DNA of 64,000 nucleotides from NCBI GenBank assembly GCA_964636485.1, contig CAZWSO010000001.1, positions 5,855 through 69,854 on the forward strand. Reading direction: 5' to 3'. Under the pieces are notes generated by a model, which saw only the letters and a program-made list of their open reading frames with translations, searched no databases and was not told the DNA's origin. A program made the position numbers and the translations under genes. The number at the start of each line of letters is the position of its first letter. Positions within the stretch are counted from its first letter, which is position 1. The DNA comes from CAYXRS01 sp964636485 (GTDB taxonomy: Bacteria; Gemmatimonadota; Gemmatimonadetes; Gemmatimonadales; Gemmatimonadaceae). Shown here one piece after another: positions 20,782 through 28,830 of this stretch.

Positions 20782-21641
20782 TGCCATCCTGGCTGCGCGG
20801 GTGGCGTACCCGCTTCGCAGTGGCCGTGCTGGCAGCGCTCGTTATGGGCGCGCTGATCATTCCGCCGCTTGCGCCGGTGGATCCAACGGAGATTGGCGAC
20901 GTCATTGGCACACGCTATCTGTCTCCTGGTGCGCGCTCGACAGAAGGGCACCTGCACCTGCTCGGTACCGATCGCTTTGGTCGAGACATCTTTGCGCGGA
21001 TGATGCTTGCGGCGCGTGTCTCGCTTGCAGTGGGGGTGGCCGGATCGCTCCTGGCTGGACTGGTTGGGATCGGCATCGGCGCCATGGCAGCGTGGCTCGG
21101 CGGAGTCGTGGACCGCGTGGCCATGTGGTCGAGCGACGCGCTGCTGGCCGTACCGCGCCTCGTGCTGCTGCTAGTCGCCGCAGCGCTTTGGCAGCCGGGG
21201 CTGCGAATGGTCGTGATTGTGCTCATCGTCACGGGATGGATGGCAGTGGCGCGACTCGTTCGCGCCGAGCTGCTTGGCGTGCGGCGCCGGGACTTCATCG
21301 AGGCTGCGTCCGCCCTCGGTGCCTCGCGACTTCGCATTCTGTGGCGGCATGCCCTTCCCAACACCCTCGGGCCGGCGATTGTGGCGATCACCCTCGGCGT
21401 CGGCAGCGCGATACTGTTGGAGAGCGGGCTGTCGTTCCTCGGACTGGGCATACAGCCACCGCGTCCCAGTTGGGGCAATATGATCGCCGAGGGGCGCGAG
21501 GCAATCGTTATCGCTCCATGGGTCGCCCTGGCGCCCGGTCTCGCTCTCATTCTCACAGTGCTCGCCTGCACGATGCTTGGCGATGACCTTCGCGACAGAC
21601 TTGCGGGGGAGGACATGATGGATCTGCGGGAACGCTCTTGA
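20778..21641 (+). CDS. DppC-like ABC transporter permease
   Basis: Second permease of the importer, 287 aa. It shows the DppC hallmark HLLGTDRFGRDIFARMMLAARVSL followed by six helices, and the EAA loop RRRDFIEAASALGASRLRILWRHALPN. GLSFLGLGIQPPRPSWGNMI is the conserved extracellular loop. Start is GTG 20778 or ATG 20781, overlapping the upstream stop. No ATPase gene is found in the window, so the motor must be encoded elsewhere. It converges on the mannosidase gene with 8 bp between stops. Confidence 0.9.
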   Translation: MMPSWLRGWRTRFAVAVLAALVMGALIIPPLAPVDPTEIGDVIGTRYLSPGARSTEGHLHLLGTDRFGRDIFARMMLAARVSLAVGVAGSLLAGLVGIGIGAMAAWLGGVVDRVAMWSSDALLAVPRLVLLLVAAALWQPGLRMVVIVLIVTGWMAVARLVRAELLGVRRRDFIEAASALGASRLRILWRHALPNTLGPAIVAITLGVGSAILLESGLSFLGLGIQPPRPSWGNMIAEGREAIVIAPWVALAPGLALILTVLACTMLGDDLRDRLAGEDMMDLRERS

Positions 21642-21649
21642 TCGCCCGA

Positions 21650-24358
21650 TCAAAAGTCCGCCGGCGCAGGGGTAACGACGATCGTCACCGTGGCGCGTGG
21701 CGGCGCCTCGAACGCGATCACACCGTTCATGGAATTGATTGGAGCTTCGATCGTCTCATCCAAACGGGCGAGCCACGCCTCGCCCACACCACCAGCCAGG
21801 CGCCAGCGTCCGGCAGTAGTGTGATCGAGGAGGTTGACGCAGCGCAGGACGAGTCCCTCACCTCCCTCTCGCTCCTTGCAGCATGAGAAGGCCAGACCAT
21901 CACCTTCCAGCTCCACTCCAGACACATCGGGATAGTGCTCGAGAGCGGAGCGCAGCGTTGCGCCAGTAAGTGGAAGAAGGAAGTCCTCAGCGGCGTTTTC
22001 GACGTCCATCGCCCTGGACGATGACAGGCCGCTCGATATCACCACACCGAGGCGAGCGGCGAACGGCCCCAGCTCCTGCGCCTGCGGTGTCGGCATCGGC
22101 CACCCCGCGTGCCCAGGGCGCTCGGGGAGCTCCTCGCGCGACAACTCGCCTACGGCTCGTAGGAGCGTTACGGCTACGTCCCCGGTCGGCGTCGCCTCAT
22201 ACTCGGCAAGACCATCTGAAAGCACAGTAACGCTGTCTCCGCCGTGCTCGATGGTAACGTGACGCGCCAAGGGGGCGGTTGCCACCGGATGCTCCTCGGG
22301 GGCCGGCGGCGGAGCGTGGCGACTTCTCCTGACCGTAGTGAATGCACCATCCGCCCACGCGTCATCTCCCCGGAGCGCGGTAGCGCATACCAGGCGCAGC
22401 CGGTGATCGCGCGCTGTGTTCACGCCGCTAATGTGCAGCCGCACGAAACTCTCGCCCGCATGCAACGTGGCGCTTACATCGATTCTCAGTACGACCTTTT
22501 TGCCTGAGCGGCCGCTGCGGCTCGAAGTGGCTGGCAGTGCCAGCTCGTAGTGGGCGCTAATCGTGCCGCGCAGCGGACCTCTCGCGAGCACCTCGGCCCT
22601 GGCGCACGTGGCGGCATGGACAGGGTCGCCGACACCAGAATAGGTGTAGAGATCGCCAGCGTCACCAGTATCCTCGAATGAAACGGTGACCGCCGGCCCC
22701 ACACCGTCGGCGCGCCGCAGCAGGAGAACTCCCTGCTGCATCTCGACGCGCATCAACCCGTTCCTGACCCACCCCTCGCCAGCCGTTACCGGCGCGACGT
22801 CGGGGGGGAGTGATGCGGGCGCCCGGATGTCCTCGCTTTCCGAGTGCGCCTCCCCCCCCCAATCCAGCGGCAGCACAGCGATGCCGTACCCCGGCAATTC
22901 GCCCATCCACACCGCAACCCGAATCACCTCGACCAGATCGGCGTCCGGGTAGTGTTGAAGCGAGTCTGTCCGGTCGTGCTTCATCAGCCGCCGGATCATC
23001 TGAATGCGGACCTCGCCGGTCGCGAGCGATGCGGTTCCCTGCTCGCTCACGCCACGCGGTTCTTTGTCAGACTCCGGCCCAACGGGCGCGTGACGCACGA
23101 AACGCAGCAGATCCAGCTCGGCCACGCCGCGCCGACGCCGTGCAACGCGATTCCGCACGAGAACTACCGACCGCCAGGCGGACCCCTGCTCTCGTGCCCG
23201 CTCGCGATCATGCCCAACGAGATCGAGCAGCGCATCGTCTCGAATCCCGCGTGCCTGCGCGAGCACGTCCTCCAGCCGCGCAGCCATGGCGCGTGCGACC
23301 TCATCGCTGGAGCAGCCACAGAGCGTGTCGTGCGGATGGCACTCGAGAAGCCGCCGCCAGGCGAGCCGCGGCAATACCTCTCGTGGCGAGCGCTGCCTGA
23401 AAGCGGCGAGGGCATTCCATGGCTCCGCATCACGAAGCAGCGACCGTTCGGCAATCGCATTTGCGCGCTTCAGTCGTGCCCGCACAGCAAGTGTACCCTG
23501 CAGGGTCCAGGTATAACCAGTCGAGTCGCGAAGCTCTCCGGTAATTATTGGCGCGCCTCCCCTCTCGGCGGCGCTCAGCGCGGCGGTGAATGACCGCAGC
23601 GAGCTGGGACGCACTACGTGGTGCTGTTCAAGCCTCGATAACTGCCGTAGTGCCTCCGCCAGTCCATGCTGACGAGCGTGGTGGTCTGCACCGTTGGGCA
23701 GCAGCACGACGCTCGTGCGGGCGCGCCCCACGAGGGTGCCACGCTTGTCCTCCCACCAGCGCGCCAGGTCGCTGGCAGAGCGAGGTATTGCCGAGCCGAA
23801 CTCGTAGCCGGACGGAGGCAGGTGATAGACCAGCGTGCTGGAACCGTCGGGCGCGCGCCACCAAAAGGTGTCTCCCTCAGGCCAGCGAAGCCCTCCGAGC
23901 CCGCGCCAGACGATGCACAGTTGCAGACCGAATCCGGCAGCCAGCATCGGCAACGCAGCCGGGTGGCCGAATGCGTCGGGGGAGTAGAGCACTGGAGGTG
24001 GGACCGCTCCGAGCTCGCGCAAAGTCCGCGTACCAGCGAGCAGATTTCGGACGAGCGACTCCCCTGACGGAATCAGCTCATCGGCAAGCACGTACCAGGG
24101 GCCGGCTTCCAGAGTGCCAGATGCGAGCAGACTCGCGAGTCGCTCCCGCCGCTCCGGTCGGGCCTCCAGATAATCATGCAGCAGTATCGCCTGGCCATCC
24201 AGAAGAAAACGTGCATCCGTGTCGGCGACGAGCTTATCAAGCAGATCGTCGACAACCTGCACGAGGCGTTGACGAAAACGCCCCACCGGTTCGTACCACT
24301 CCCGATCCCAGTGCGTATGTGAAACGACGTGAATCTCGAGACAATCCGATCCGGACAT
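21650..24358 (-). CDS. GH38 alpha-mannosidase family glycoside hydrolase
   Basis: A 902-aa retaining glycosidase of family GH38. The N-terminal metal-binding signature VSHTHWDREWY starts at about residue 12. LYSPDAFGHPAALP carries the Asp nucleophile. HDTLCGCSSDEV matches the later metal-binding stretch seen in bacterial mannosidases such as mannosylglycerate hydrolases. The rest forms central helical and C-terminal beta domains. No signal peptide, so probably cytoplasmic. Convergence with the ABC permeases and nearness to the heparinase-like lyase suggest that it trims mannosyl or related units from an imported glycan. Mannosylglycerate is an alternative substrate. Confidence 0.88.
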   Translation of the reverse strand: MSGSDCLEIHVVSHTHWDREWYEPVGRFRQRLVQVVDDLLDKLVADTDARFLLDGQAILLHDYLEARPERRERLASLLASGTLEAGPWYVLADELIPSGESLVRNLLAGTRTLRELGAVPPPVLYSPDAFGHPAALPMLAAGFGLQLCIVWRGLGGLRWPEGDTFWWRAPDGSSTLVYHLPPSGYEFGSAIPRSASDLARWWEDKRGTLVGRARTSVVLLPNGADHHARQHGLAEALRQLSRLEQHHVVRPSSLRSFTAALSAAERGGAPIITGELRDSTGYTWTLQGTLAVRARLKRANAIAERSLLRDAEPWNALAAFRQRSPREVLPRLAWRRLLECHPHDTLCGCSSDEVARAMAARLEDVLAQARGIRDDALLDLVGHDRERAREQGSAWRSVVLVRNRVARRRRGVAELDLLRFVRHAPVGPESDKEPRGVSEQGTASLATGEVRIQMIRRLMKHDRTDSLQHYPDADLVEVIRVAVWMGELPGYGIAVLPLDWGGEAHSESEDIRAPASLPPDVAPVTAGEGWVRNGLMRVEMQQGVLLLRRADGVGPAVTVSFEDTGDAGDLYTYSGVGDPVHAATCARAEVLARGPLRGTISAHYELALPATSSRSGRSGKKVVLRIDVSATLHAGESFVRLHISGVNTARDHRLRLVCATALRGDDAWADGAFTTVRRSRHAPPPAPEEHPVATAPLARHVTIEHGGDSVTVLSDGLAEYEATPTGDVAVTLLRAVGELSREELPERPGHAGWPMPTPQAQELGPFAARLGVVISSGLSSSRAMDVENAAEDFLLPLTGATLRSALEHYPDVSGVELEGDGLAFSCCKEREGGEGLVLRCVNLLDHTTAGRWRLAGGVGEAWLARLDETIEAPINSMNGVIAFEAPPRATVTIVVTPAPADF

Positions 24359-24379
24359 TGAGGCGGCCCAAACAGGACA

Positions 24380-24402
24380 GGGGGCGGCTGGCGGCCGCCC
24401 CC
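24380..24402 (-). terminator. GC-rich hairpin, possible terminator
   Basis: A perfect 9-bp stem (GGGGGCGGC/GCCGCCCCC) with 5-nt loop lies between the small membrane gene ending at 24428 and the mannosidase start. On the minus strand it is followed by TGTCCTGTTT, a poor T-tract. It may terminate the small gene or attenuate read-through. Confidence 0.5.
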
Positions 24403-24427
24403 TCGTTCTTCACACAGAACTGCAGTG

Positions 24428-24577
24428 CTACACAGTTCTGCTGCCGGTCACCAGACGCCAGACAATGACGATGGCGGCAATGACGAGAAGCGCATGGATG
24501 AGGGCCCCGCCCACCTGAAAGACGGCGAAGCCGAGAAGCCACAGAATGAAGAGAATTACGGCGATAGTCCAGATCAT
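24428..24577 (-). CDS. Lmo0937-type small membrane protein (49 aa)
   Basis: A 49-aa hydrophobic protein starting MIWTIAVILFILWLLGFAV, with two transmembrane helices separated by FQVGGALIH, and ending in VTGSRTV. Size and the WLLGF/GGxIHxLL pattern match the Lmo0937/DUF5670 family of small membrane proteins of unknown function, often near stress genes. A GGGGGA ribosome site lies about 8 nt before ATG. The gene stands alone upstream of a hairpin. Confidence 0.8.
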   Translation of the reverse strand: MIWTIAVILFILWLLGFAVFQVGGALIHALLVIAAIVIVWRLVTGSRTV

Positions 24578-24649
24578 AAGCCAATCCCCCGGGTGAGACT
24601 GTTAGTTCGGCGATCGGCCCGTCATGGTGCAAGGGGCGTACCCGGCGGA

Positions 24650-25192
24650 TCAGCCGAGAATCCTCACCTGCTCCGAGGCCGGATGATGTGTATAGACGAC
24701 TGTTCCGCCGGCCAGTCGCGCGTCGCGGTGCGGAACGTGGGCTCGAGATTCCTCCTCCAGAATGTGCAGAACCGGAATGCCGTGGAGCACCAGCGCGTCG
24801 GCAAGGAGGCTGCGGTGGCAACGGCTGGGATCCGCCTCGGCACACAATAGCGCGATACTTCGTAGGCTGGCGCGGTGCACTAGCTGCGCCAGCCCGTCGC
24901 GGAACTCCGCCGTGGCCATGTGATCGGCATAACCCCGAAAAGCACCATTACGCAGCGCGGTGTTGGGAGAATCTTCCCGAGGTTCCCGGTGACCGCCCAA
25001 CGAGGGCGCGTGCGCGTAGTCCACGTGCTCGGCGGCCAGGGCCGCTCGCAACCGGTCTGCCGAGAAGTGCGGATGCCGCCGTGAAACAGGATAACGACGC
25101 ACATCCAGAACCAGCGCCGCTTTCTCGCGCTGGAGCATTGCCAGAAAGCGGTCGAATGGACGTGTCGAATGACCGATGGTGAGGATAGTCAC
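24650..25192 (-). CDS. DUF488 domain protein
   Basis: Cytosolic protein of 180 aa in the DUF488 family. Signatures are the start ILTIGHSTRPFDRFL, VLDVRRYPVSRRHPHFS and the Cys/His motif LLCAEADPSRCHRSLLADAL. Biochemical function of the family is unknown; a redox or nucleotide-related role has been guessed. GTG start overlaps the upstream membrane gene stop by 4 bp, so the two are co-translated. Confidence 0.85.
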   Translation of the reverse strand: MTILTIGHSTRPFDRFLAMLQREKAALVLDVRRYPVSRRHPHFSADRLRAALAAEHVDYAHAPSLGGHREPREDSPNTALRNGAFRGYADHMATAEFRDGLAQLVHRASLRSIALLCAEADPSRCHRSLLADALVLHGIPVLHILEEESRAHVPHRDARLAGGTVVYTHHPASEQVRILG

Positions 25193-25611
25193 GCGTCGTG
25201 GTGCGATCCGGGCGCGACCGAATGCTCGCCCATCTGGTGCGCAGCCTGCCTGCCGAGCAGAATGCGCGTTGCGCGGACATCATGCCCGACATCAATGAGC
25301 AGGAGCGCAATATCCCCCGACGCCCAGAGCATTCCCGCCAACACCATTAATCTGCCAGCCTCCGCGAGCAGCAGCACCAGTGCCTCGGCACCGTGCAGGC
25401 GCAGCCCGGTGATGATTTCCGCGAGCAGCAGCAGGGCCAGCACTACCGCCATGATGCGAAACAGGCGGGCCACATAGCGCAGTCCCACGTACGGCTGCAT
25501 GTCATCGGCACGAACCTGCAAGGCGGATTCGGGCGTCGTGCGCCGGTCCGAGACCTCGCCGGGCTCATCCGCGCGCCGCGTCGGCACGCCCTCCACACCT
25601 CTGTCCGTCAT
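25189..25611 (-). CDS. Small membrane protein of unknown function
   Basis: A 140-aa protein with a charged N-terminal 45 residues followed by hydrophobic helices at about 53-72 and 77-95 and a weaker third one (GDIALLLIDVG). No family recognised with confidence. ATG 25611 is chosen because AGGAG lies 7 nt upstream. It is coupled to the DUF488 gene by a 4-bp overlap. Confidence 0.65.
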   Translation of the reverse strand: MTDRGVEGVPTRRADEPGEVSDRRTTPESALQVRADDMQPYVGLRYVARLFRIMAVVLALLLLAEIITGLRLHGAEALVLLLAEAGRLMVLAGMLWASGDIALLLIDVGHDVRATRILLGRQAAHQMGEHSVAPGSHHDA

Positions 25612-25759
25612 CCCTCGCTCCTTACGCTGATGCCGGTGCTGCACGGCTCATCCTGACGCAGAACGCACGGGCTTGCGCGATTTGTGCCATCATAGCGTTG
25701 GCTCGGCCACCACTGTCGCTGGCGGCATCCAGAACCCTGGACGACGCGGGCGAGTGGTG

Positions 25760-25765
25760 TATCAT
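25760..25765 (+). promoter_or_regulatory. Possible -10 element for superoxide dismutase
   Basis: TATCAT lies 36 bp before the sod ATG and differs from TATAAT at one position. No convincing -35 is seen 16-18 bp upstream, so this is tentative. Confidence 0.3.
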
Positions 25766-25801
25766 TGCTCCTGCAGGGCACGACACCTTTGGAGGACAAA
25801 C

Positions 25802-26413
25802 ATGAGTCATTCGCTCCCGCCGCTTCACTACGACTACGGCGCACTCGAGCCTCACGTCGATGCGCGGACGATGGAGATCCATCACACGAAGCATCATCAG
25901 ACCTACATCACGAATCTCAACACGGCCCTGGAGAAGGCGCCGGAGCTGCGCGAGAAGAGCCTGGATGAGCTGCTGTCTGATCTGAACCGGGTGCCGGAGA
26001 ACATCCGCACCGCCGTACGCAACAACGGCGGCGGGCACTGGAACCATACGCTCTTTTGGGAGATCATGGCCCCCGACGGCGGCGGCGAACCAACCGGAGC
26101 GCTCGGCGACGCGATCTCGAGCGCGTTCAGCAGTTTTGAGCAGTTCAAGGAGAAGTTCTCAGCGGCGGCGTTGGGGCGGTTCGGGTCGGGGTGGGCATGG
26201 TTGGTAGCCGGCAGCGATGGCTCGCTGTCGGTGGAGAGCACGCCCAACCAGGACACCCCGATCATGGAACGGAAGAAGGCGATTCTCGGCCTCGACGTGT
26301 GGGAGCACGCCTACTATTTGCAGTATCAGAACCGGCGCGCCGACTACGTCAATGCGTGGTGGAACACCGTCAACTGGGGGGAGGTGGGACGGCGTTACAA
26401 GCCGGGCGGCTGA
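25802..26413 (+). CDS. sodA: Superoxide dismutase, Fe/Mn family (Mn-type features)
   Basis: Converts superoxide to peroxide and oxygen. The 203-aa protein has all metal ligands: His in MEIHHTKHHQTYI, His in GGGHWNHTLFW, Asp and His in LDVWEHAYYLQYQNRR. NQDTPI carries the Gln that in Mn enzymes sits near the metal, and Fe enzymes usually lack it there, so Mn or cambialistic use is favoured. GGAGGA ends 5 nt before ATG 25802. Upstream in-frame sequence to 25673 is not coding-like and lacks homology. Cytosolic, no signal. Confidence 0.95.
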   Translation: MSHSLPPLHYDYGALEPHVDARTMEIHHTKHHQTYITNLNTALEKAPELREKSLDELLSDLNRVPENIRTAVRNNGGGHWNHTLFWEIMAPDGGGEPTGALGDAISSAFSSFEQFKEKFSAAALGRFGSGWAWLVAGSDGSLSVESTPNQDTPIMERKKAILGLDVWEHAYYLQYQNRRADYVNAWWNTVNWGEVGRRYKPGG

Positions 26414-26641
26414 AGATACAGTCTGACTCGGCGGTCTTCGGCTTGTACGGAAACCATATTGCTTCCGCGACCTGGGCCGCCGTTACAGGCGGGGACACAG
26501 AGCCAGAGGATTCCCGGGCAGGTTCCTGAGGCGCCTCTGGCGAACACTGGCGGCGTCCGCTGCGCAAAGGGGGTTCGACGAGGAGACGGGCGTATCGCCG
26601 GGTCCTGACGGTTCCGGGATCGTACTATCGGCGCTGTTTCC

Positions 26642-27865
26642 TCAGTCCCCTGCAGGCCGGCCGCCAACCAGCTCCTCGAGGCCGCCCTCCGCGCCGGGCG
26701 CACCGATCGTTCTGTCGGAGCGCACCATTCGGCCGAGCAAAACGGGGGCGAGAAAAGTGGTGACGACGACCATGAGTGTGATGGCGCTGAACAGCTGCGT
26801 GTCCAGCGCTCCCGTCGTCAGGCCCATTTGCGCGAAGATGAGTCCCACCTCGCCTCGCGGAATCATGGCGACGCCGATCAGGGCCTTGTTGCCGCGGAAC
26901 GCCAGCGGTGCGTATCCGGCGGCGAACTTCCCCACCACGGCGGCAACGGTCAGGGCGCCTCCAATCATGAGCGCATCCAGGCGGGCGAGCGCGTGCACAT
27001 CCACCGCAGCTCCGACCGCGGCAAAGAAGATCGGCACGAAGAAGTAGCCGATCTGGGTCGTTGCCCGCTCGATCTCACCGCGCTGCGGCGTTCGGTGCAG
27101 AACCAGACCTGCCGCGAAGGCTCCGATGATCATGGCCGAGCCCAGATGCTCGGCGATCCATGCCAGCATGAAGGCAAACGCGACGGCTATCAGGCCGAGC
27201 GCGCCAGCCACCTTGATCTGCTCGACGATGCGGAAGATCGGCGGCACGAGCAGGCTGCCCGCCAACAGTGCGACGGCGATGAAACCGAGAGCAGCTCCCG
27301 TCTTCAAGGCTATCCCGCCAGCGGTGACCACCGCTCCGCCAGCCAGGACGCTCACGACTGACAGGATAATGAGTCCCATGACATCGTCGAGCACCGCGGC
27401 GCCGAGCACCACCTGCCCCTCCGGCCGCCCCAGCTGACCCAGGTCGGAGAGCACGCGGGCAGAGATGCCGATGGAGGTCGCGGTAAGGGAAGCGGCACAA
27501 ACGAGCGCCGCCAGCACACCGAGGCCAAGGAGTTGAGTGGCGCCGTAGCCGAGCGCGAATGGAAGGATGACACCCACGACTCCGACGGCGAGCGCTGACC
27601 GGCCTACACGGGCAAGCGAGCGAAGGTCGGTGTGCAATCCGATCTCGAACAATAAAATGAGGACGCCCAGCTCCGCCAGTGAGCGAATAACCGGATCAGC
27701 GGGATCGACCAAGCCTAACAGCGACCCGCCAAGCAGGACCCCGCCGATCAGTTCGCCGAGCACGGCCGGCAGCCCGATGCGCCGCGCAAGCTCGCCCAGG
27801 AGCTTGGTCGTAATGATGATCGCCACCAGCGTGGCGAGCAGATGTGTGAAGTGCGCGTCGTGCAT
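26642..27865 (-). CDS. CPA2-family cation:proton antiporter
   Basis: Membrane exchanger of the Kef/NapA-like CPA2 family, 407 aa from ATG 27865 (an upstream TTG would add 11 residues). About twelve helices, with GLPAVLGELIGGVLLGGSLLG near the N-terminus, ILLFEIGLHTDLRSL, and AAVLDDVMGLIILSV carrying the Asp pair of the ion site. There is no C-terminal TrkA-N domain, so K+ efflux gating of the Kef type is unlikely. It lies divergent to the Mrp antiporter operon, forming an ion homeostasis locus. Confidence 0.88.
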   Translation of the reverse strand: MHDAHFTHLLATLVAIIITTKLLGELARRIGLPAVLGELIGGVLLGGSLLGLVDPADPVIRSLAELGVLILLFEIGLHTDLRSLARVGRSALAVGVVGVILPFALGYGATQLLGLGVLAALVCAASLTATSIGISARVLSDLGQLGRPEGQVVLGAAVLDDVMGLIILSVVSVLAGGAVVTAGGIALKTGAALGFIAVALLAGSLLVPPIFRIVEQIKVAGALGLIAVAFAFMLAWIAEHLGSAMIIGAFAAGLVLHRTPQRGEIERATTQIGYFFVPIFFAAVGAAVDVHALARLDALMIGGALTVAAVVGKFAAGYAPLAFRGNKALIGVAMIPRGEVGLIFAQMGLTTGALDTQLFSAITLMVVVTTFLAPVLLGRMVRSDRTIGAPGAEGGLEELVGGRPAGD

Positions 27866-28069
27866 GTGTGGCAGCAGCCCGCCGGCCGGGCCGCGCAACC
27901 AGCGATGCGGTGGAGGAGGTGCTCAGCTGCGGCGACTGCAAGCTATGGCTCCGCACCACATGCGACAAGGCGGTCTGAGACGTCTATCGCGCTTGTAGCG
28001 GACTTGGTCGTGCAATATACTCCCGCCGGGCGCGCACCCCGGGCGCCAGCCAGCGGCATTGACCAGGCG

Positions 28070-28077
28070 GGAGGTGA
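28070..28077 (+). promoter_or_regulatory. Strong ribosome binding site of mrpF pointing to a CTG start
   Basis: GGAGGTGA is a full complement of the 16S 3' end. Six nucleotides after its GGAGG core is CTG 28081, which is in frame with mrpF, while the first conventional start (GTG 28096) is 21 nt away. An in-frame TGA at 28075 excludes any earlier start. Confidence 0.7.
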
Positions 28078-28080
28078 AAA

Positions 28081-28392
28081 CTGACCGGACAAACTGTGTT
28101 CACGCTGACGCTGAACGTCGTCTTCGGCGCGCTCATTCTCTCACTGGCAATGGCTCTGGCTCGGTTGGCTCGCGGCCCTACCCTGCCCGACCGGGTCGTG
28201 GCACTCGACCTCATCGCCTTCCTGTCGGTGGGCTTCATCGCGCTGTACGCCGTGGCGGCCGGGCAGCCGGCGGCACTCGACGCGGCGCTTACTCTGGCGC
28301 TGATCGCGTTTCTCGGAACAGTGGCTTTTGCCCGCTACGTCGAGCATTTCGGCGAGCGGCGTGAGGAGGACGAGCGATCGCGGAGATCCTGA
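28081..28392 (+). CDS. mrpF: Mrp cation/proton antiporter subunit F
   Basis: Small subunit with three transmembrane helices. The conserved RLARGPTLPDRVVALDLIA motif follows helix 1, and LDAALTLALIAFLGTVAFARY forms helix 3. The length is 98 aa from GTG 28096 or 103 aa from CTG 28081; the ribosome site supports CTG. The typical N-terminus of the family aligns with the GTG, so both remain possible. It is the first gene of an operon ordered F-G-A-B-C-D-E. Mrp complexes exchange Na+ or K+ for H+ and need all subunits. Confidence 0.9.
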   Translation: MTGQTVFTLTLNVVFGALILSLAMALARLARGPTLPDRVVALDLIAFLSVGFIALYAVAAGQPAALDAALTLALIAFLGTVAFARYVEHFGERREEDERSRRS

Positions 28393-28787
28393 CGCTGGTG
28401 CTGATGCTTGGCGGCGCTTTCTTCATGGTGGTGGCGGCGCTCGGCGTCCTGCGAATGCCCGATCTGCTGATGCGCATGCATGCCGCTACCAAGGCCGGTA
28501 CGCTCGGTGCCGGCATGGTGCTGATCGCCGTTGCCATCCACTACGGCGAGCTCGGGATCACCATGCGGGCGATCGCCACGGTCGTCTTTCTCTTTCTCAC
28601 CGCCCCGGTAGCGGCCCACATGATCGGACGCGCGGCGTATTTCGTCGGAATCAAGTTGTGGGAAGGCACGTTCATTGACGAGATCCGCGGCCAGTACGAT
28701 GAACGCACGCACCGGCTTGGAGCGTCACGATCAGCCGACGAGCCCGACAGCCTGCCGCAGCCGCCAGAAGGGTTGGAGCGGCGATGA
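28377..28787 (+). CDS. mrpG: Mrp cation/proton antiporter subunit G
   Basis: Small subunit with three helices; LGVLRMPDLLMRMHAATKAGTLGAG is the family signature. The C-terminal 45 residues are hydrophilic. Start is unusual: between the upstream in-frame TGA (28362) and GTG 28398 there is no ATG, GTG or TTG. GAGGAGG (28363-28369) sits 7 nt before ATC 28377, giving IAEILTLVLMLGG, which resembles the normal family N-terminus. GTG 28398 lacks any ribosome site. If ATC is used, mrpG overlaps mrpF by 16 bp. Confidence 0.88.
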   Translation: MAEILTLVLMLGGAFFMVVAALGVLRMPDLLMRMHAATKAGTLGAGMVLIAVAIHYGELGITMRAIATVVFLFLTAPVAAHMIGRAAYFVGIKLWEGTFIDEIRGQYDERTHRLGASRSADEPDSLPQPPEGLERR

Positions 28788-28830
28788 CGCAATGCGCATT
28801 GCGGTTCGCGTGGCTCCCATCCCCGCATAG

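Noticed and set aside
27916..27981. Tiny plus-strand peptide with CGDC and TTC motifs in front of the Mrp operon
   Set aside because: Too short, without a separate ribosome site and with no family match.
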